Positions 31,069 to 33,351 of a DNA stretch of 33,351 nucleotides are shown here, one piece after another (within the stretch, counting starts at the first letter, position 1; every line of letters starts with the position of its first letter). The notes beneath the pieces are model-generated. The model was not told the origin of the DNA. It made no database searches and saw nothing but the letters and a program-made list of their open reading frames with translations. A program made the translations under genes and the position numbers. The stretch is from Modestobacter marinus (GTDB lineage: Bacteria; Actinomycetota; Actinomycetes; Mycobacteriales; Geodermatophilaceae), in NCBI RefSeq assembly GCF_019799945.1, contig NZ_JABGCH010000042.1, positions 1-33,351 on the forward strand. The letters are read 5' to 3'.

Positions 31069-32631
31069 TCATTCCCGTCGCCAGCCTGCGCGGCGCATCG
31101 TGACCGTGTAGCTCGGGGAGCCGGCCGGCACGTTGCGGGCTACGAGGTCGGCGAGCGAGGTGGTCTCCTCGATGACGTCGAGGCCCGTCTGGGTGAAGGT
31201 CTCGGCGGTGAAGACGCGCGGGGCCAGCAGGGGGTTGGTCAGTGCCTGTGAGAACGCGTCGACTCCGACCAGCCGGCCGATCAGCGACGGCAGGACCGAA
31301 TTGGGCCGGCGGTCCTCGGCGAAAAGGCCCACGTAGAACTCGATGCGGTCGACGTCGCTGTACACGTCGCTGAGTGCTTGCTGCACGCGCGGGTCCCCCG
31401 AGATCTGGTCGAAATCGGTGACGCGCGGGAAGCCGCACAAGGCGCGGTAGTCGTTGTAGCTGGTGAGCCGCACCGCGCGCGCCTGCAAGATGCTCTGCCG
31501 CTCGACCTCGAGCAGGTTCCGGTCTGTGTTGAACAGACCGATGCGCCCGGCCGGCTGGCGCGAGGCCTCGTCGAAGTGCGGCCCGAGACCGCGCTCAGCG
31601 ATGCGGCCCCCGGGCCACAAAGTCTCGAGCATCGGCTGCGGTCGCCCGGCGACGGTGATCCGTGAGGGCACCGCGCTGTGCCAGCGGTAGAGCAGGTTGA
31701 ACTCGACCGCCATCCGATTCGTTCGGTACCAGCGCTCTCGGCCGGTCAGCCCGCTTGGGTCGAAGCGGAACTGGAAGCGATGCGGCGCGATGTGGTTGAT
31801 GTACTCCTCGATGACAATTTTGACCAGCACTGCGATGAGGATGTTGCGGGTGGTCTCGAACAGCCGGTCATCGCTCCAGGAGGGGTAGCGGGACTGCAGG
31901 AGTCCGGCGACCCGGTTGTGCTCCCGGAGGAAAAGCACGTTCATCAAGACGAACCCCAACTGGAAGTTCGACGTGTCGCTTCCCATCGCGAACAGCCGGT
32001 TCCGCACGTCGTCGGACAGCTGATTGAAGCGGACGACGCGCAGCCGGGAGAACTCGGGCTTGACCACCCCGTCCCGGCACAGGTACGGCGGGTACTCCTC
32101 ACCGCTGAGGTGCTGGCTCTTCAGCCGGCCGTCACGGAAGGACCGCAGCGCGCTCGTGTCGGCCTCGGTGAGCCCGTAGAGCTGCATGAGATCGATCTCA
32201 TGGTTGGACTCGTTGCGGCGAGGGTCGCGTGGCTCGGAGCGGTCGCTCCGCAGGAATCCGTCGGTGAACCACTGGGCGAAGTAGGGGAAGAGGAGGGTCG
32301 ACTTCGGGCACACAGTGGTTTCCGCGTTCCCGCGGTCGAACAGGGCGAGGACGTCGTCCACGTCCGGCGCCGGGGCCATCGGCTCCGGCGGGGGTAGGTG
32401 CCGCGCGTCGTAGGTCGGGTCGGTCAACGAGGCCCAGCACGTGTAGTCCGTCCTCGTGCTCCAGGGATGCGGGCGCGGAGGAACCTTCGACAGGGCCCGG
32501 TCGATGAGGGCCCGGTTGACGAGCCGCTCGACATGCGGCTGACGCTGGGCCGCCTTCCACAGCCACGGCAGGCTGGTCGTGGCAAGAAACTCCAGCCGAT
32601 TGGCCCTTCCGTCGCGGATCGTGCTCCTCAC
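31069..32631 (-). CDS. Cyclooxygenase-like heme dioxygenase (animal-heme-peroxidase superfamily)
   Basis: This 520-residue protein is close to prostaglandin G/H synthase. FAQWFTDGFLRSD at 118-130 aligns with FAQHFTHQFF; Gln120 is kept but the distal His of the peroxidase site is Asp124. NHEIDLMQLYG at 143-153, REHNRVA at 236-242, EYINHIAP near 276 and EFNLLYRWHSAVP at 310-322 follow: Tyr315 matches the cyclooxygenase tyrosine and His318 the proximal heme ligand. Near the end SDVDRIEFYVGLFAED and TTSLADLVARN match the C-terminal blocks. It should oxygenate an unsaturated fatty acid to a hydroperoxide. The GTG start overlaps the stop of a P450 remnant (GTGA). No signal peptide. The catalase-like gene downstream is the likely partner. 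Confidence 0.9.
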   Translation of the reverse strand: MRSTIRDGRANRLEFLATTSLPWLWKAAQRQPHVERLVNRALIDRALSKVPPRPHPWSTRTDYTCWASLTDPTYDARHLPPPEPMAPAPDVDDVLALFDRGNAETTVCPKSTLLFPYFAQWFTDGFLRSDRSEPRDPRRNESNHEIDLMQLYGLTEADTSALRSFRDGRLKSQHLSGEEYPPYLCRDGVVKPEFSRLRVVRFNQLSDDVRNRLFAMGSDTSNFQLGFVLMNVLFLREHNRVAGLLQSRYPSWSDDRLFETTRNILIAVLVKIVIEEYINHIAPHRFQFRFDPSGLTGRERWYRTNRMAVEFNLLYRWHSAVPSRITVAGRPQPMLETLWPGGRIAERGLGPHFDEASRQPAGRIGLFNTDRNLLEVERQSILQARAVRLTSYNDYRALCGFPRVTDFDQISGDPRVQQALSDVYSDVDRIEFYVGLFAEDRRPNSVLPSLIGRLVGVDAFSQALTNPLLAPRVFTAETFTQTGLDVIEETTSLADLVARNVPAGSPSYTVTMRRAGWRRE

Positions 32632-32927
32632 TTGGCCAACTCCCTATCCAGCTCTCGTGGCGCCTCGGCCTTGGGGGCCCCGAGCCCGAGGACGCAACGC
32701 TCCGAGCGTTCGAGGCGCACCGAGAAGTCCCGCGGCCGGGACATGACCTTCCGGGCGTCGTCGTAACGCGCGAAAAGCGTGCAGACCCGTATGCGCAGGA
32801 TTCGCCGACCGTTCCGCAGTTCGGCGAAGATGGGACGCTAAATGGCGCTGCGCAATCAGTTCGACCCCGGGCCACCCTGAGCCCGAGACTGACCGTCCGG
32901 GGCGTCGAACTGGTCGAGACAGGTCAT
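32628..32927 (-). pseudogene. Cytochrome P450 N-terminal remnant
   Basis: After an ATG at 32927 the frame MTCLDQFDAPDG is stopped by TGA (32856-32858) and TAG (32838-32840), then continues RPIFAELRNGRRILRIRV, TLFARYDDARKVMSRPRDFS and VRLERSERCVLGLG. This matches the first 100 residues of bacterial P450s, where a TRYDDVREVLSRP-like segment and a LGLDGPEH-like segment are standard. The I-helix, ExxR and heme-cysteine regions are missing. Its stop TGA overlaps the GTG start of the dioxygenase by two bases in a GTGA, so the two genes were once, or still are, translationally coupled. In fungi a related dioxygenase is fused to a P450, which makes this neighbour meaningful. Confidence 0.6.
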
Positions 32928-33119
32928 GTCCCCGCCACGCACTACGGAGGCCGGACGCATGCCCGCCAGCGTTTGGCATGTGGCGAGGCTGCCGAGGGGA
33001 CGTCACCGCCCCATCACCTGGACGTCACCGAGTCATCACGGCGGTGGACGGATCACAGAGCGGCCAGCCCATGACGCGCCAGATGATCATGCTTATGAAA
33101 GATTCGGGCTAGCCCTCCT
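32928..33119. other. No recognisable gene upstream of the dioxygenase group
   Basis: This stretch is lower in GC than most of the window and contains ATG-rich DNA (about 33071-33112). I see no gene or RNA. It may include the promoter of the P450-dioxygenase group, but no clear -10/-35 pair can be assigned. Confidence 0.3.
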
Positions 33120-33282
33120 GTCGGCGATTTGCAGGACGGCGCCTTCTGGACCGCGTTCCTGCCACGCTCAAGGTCCGCGGCTGGCCGGCATCCAGTTGGT
33201 CATCTCCAACGCGCACACCGGGCTGAAGGCCGCCATCAGTGCGGTCCTGCTCCGCTCGGCCTGGCAGCGCTGCCGAGTGCAC
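33120..33282 (+). mobile_element. IS256-type transposase fragment, frameshifted
   Basis: The first frame reads VGDLQDGAFWTAFL, and after a one-base change of frame the next reads RLAGIQLVISNAHTGLKAAI, then SAVLLRSAWQRCRVH. This is the DDE-domain segment of IS256-family transposases, where ISDAHTGLKAAI and WQRCRVH are hallmarks; the usual SDAH aspartate is Asn here. Both ends are cut: the N-terminal third and the C-terminal part are missing, and the sequence departs after the last His at 33282. It cannot move on its own. It marks an old insertion next to the P450-dioxygenase group. Confidence 0.75.
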
Positions 33283-33351
33283 TGGGCCTGTAAAGAATCA
33301 ACTTGTCGGCGTGTTGTTGGCGGCGGCCTGGGGACCCGGCAGTGAGGCGAG

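Noticed and set aside
1-33351. CRISPR array, prophage or conjugation genes
   Set aside because: No regularly spaced repeats, capsid, portal, integrase, relaxase or type IV secretion genes were found. The only mobile-element sign is the IS256 fragment.
33283-33351. Terminal inverted repeat of the IS256 fragment
   Set aside because: The lower-GC sequence after the transposase scrap could be an IS end, but its partner repeat is not visible in the window, so it cannot be supported.

Overview
The window is very GC-rich double-stranded bacterial DNA with dense codon usage, GTG/TTG starts, AGGAGG-type ribosome sites, a DUF5709-like protein, DUF6510-like zinc ribbon, LAL-type LuxR regulators and a MalT-like/BTAD regulator. 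This points to an actinobacterium, plausibly Geodermatophilaceae or a close relative; that placement is inference from gene style. It reads as an accessory region rather than a core operon: intact small enzymes and large regulators alternate with many broken genes.

Layout. 1-3.5 kb: a pyrroline-5-carboxylate reductase-like gene, a tRNA-3'-end-like sequence, a TetR regulator, a chimeric remnant of a molybdopterin oxidoreductase fused to a flavin reductase, and a DUF5709 gene. 3.5-7.3 kb (minus strand): a fluoroacetate-dehalogenase-type hydrolase, an intact small molybdopterin oxidoreductase coupled to a cupin, an alpha/beta hydrolase and a non-heme chloroperoxidase-type hydrolase. 7.5-14.1 kb (mostly plus): a LAL regulator diverging from those enzymes, a DUF6510-like zinc ribbon with a probable CTG start, a DsbA-like thiol oxidoreductase, an internally deleted NhaA antiporter, a truncated secreted hydrolase overlapping a second TetR, an SDR remnant and a DUF6875-like gene. 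14.2-18.5 kb: a flavin disulfide oxidoreductase, a frameshifted scrap of another LAL regulator, a small protein next to a VOC protein, and a thioredoxin-like protein preceded by an in-frame amber. 18.6-25.8 kb: a second LAL regulator, an SDR without its catalytic tyrosine, a secreted-protein gene broken by an amber codon, a second VOC protein, a small TTG-start gene and an ECF sigma factor. 25.9-29.5 kb: a 1018-residue MalT-like ATPase/BTAD regulator and a small hypothetical gene.

29.6-33.35 kb holds the most interesting group, all on the minus strand: a P450 N-terminal remnant, a cyclooxygenase-like heme dioxygenase whose start overlaps the P450 stop, a further open frame after its stop codon, and a catalase-like heme protein. 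Together they resemble an oxylipin (fatty-acid hydroperoxide) pathway: the dioxygenase keeps the cyclooxygenase tyrosine and proximal histidine but has aspartate where the peroxidase distal histidine should be, so it may release hydroperoxide for the catalase-like partner. A frameshifted IS256-type transposase scrap closes the window.

Recurring decay (internal deletions, in-frame stops, frameshifts) and paralogue pairs (TetR, VOC, LAL, molybdenum enzyme) suggest repeated acquisition and erosion in one plastic region. No rRNA, complete tRNA, CRISPR array or prophage was seen.
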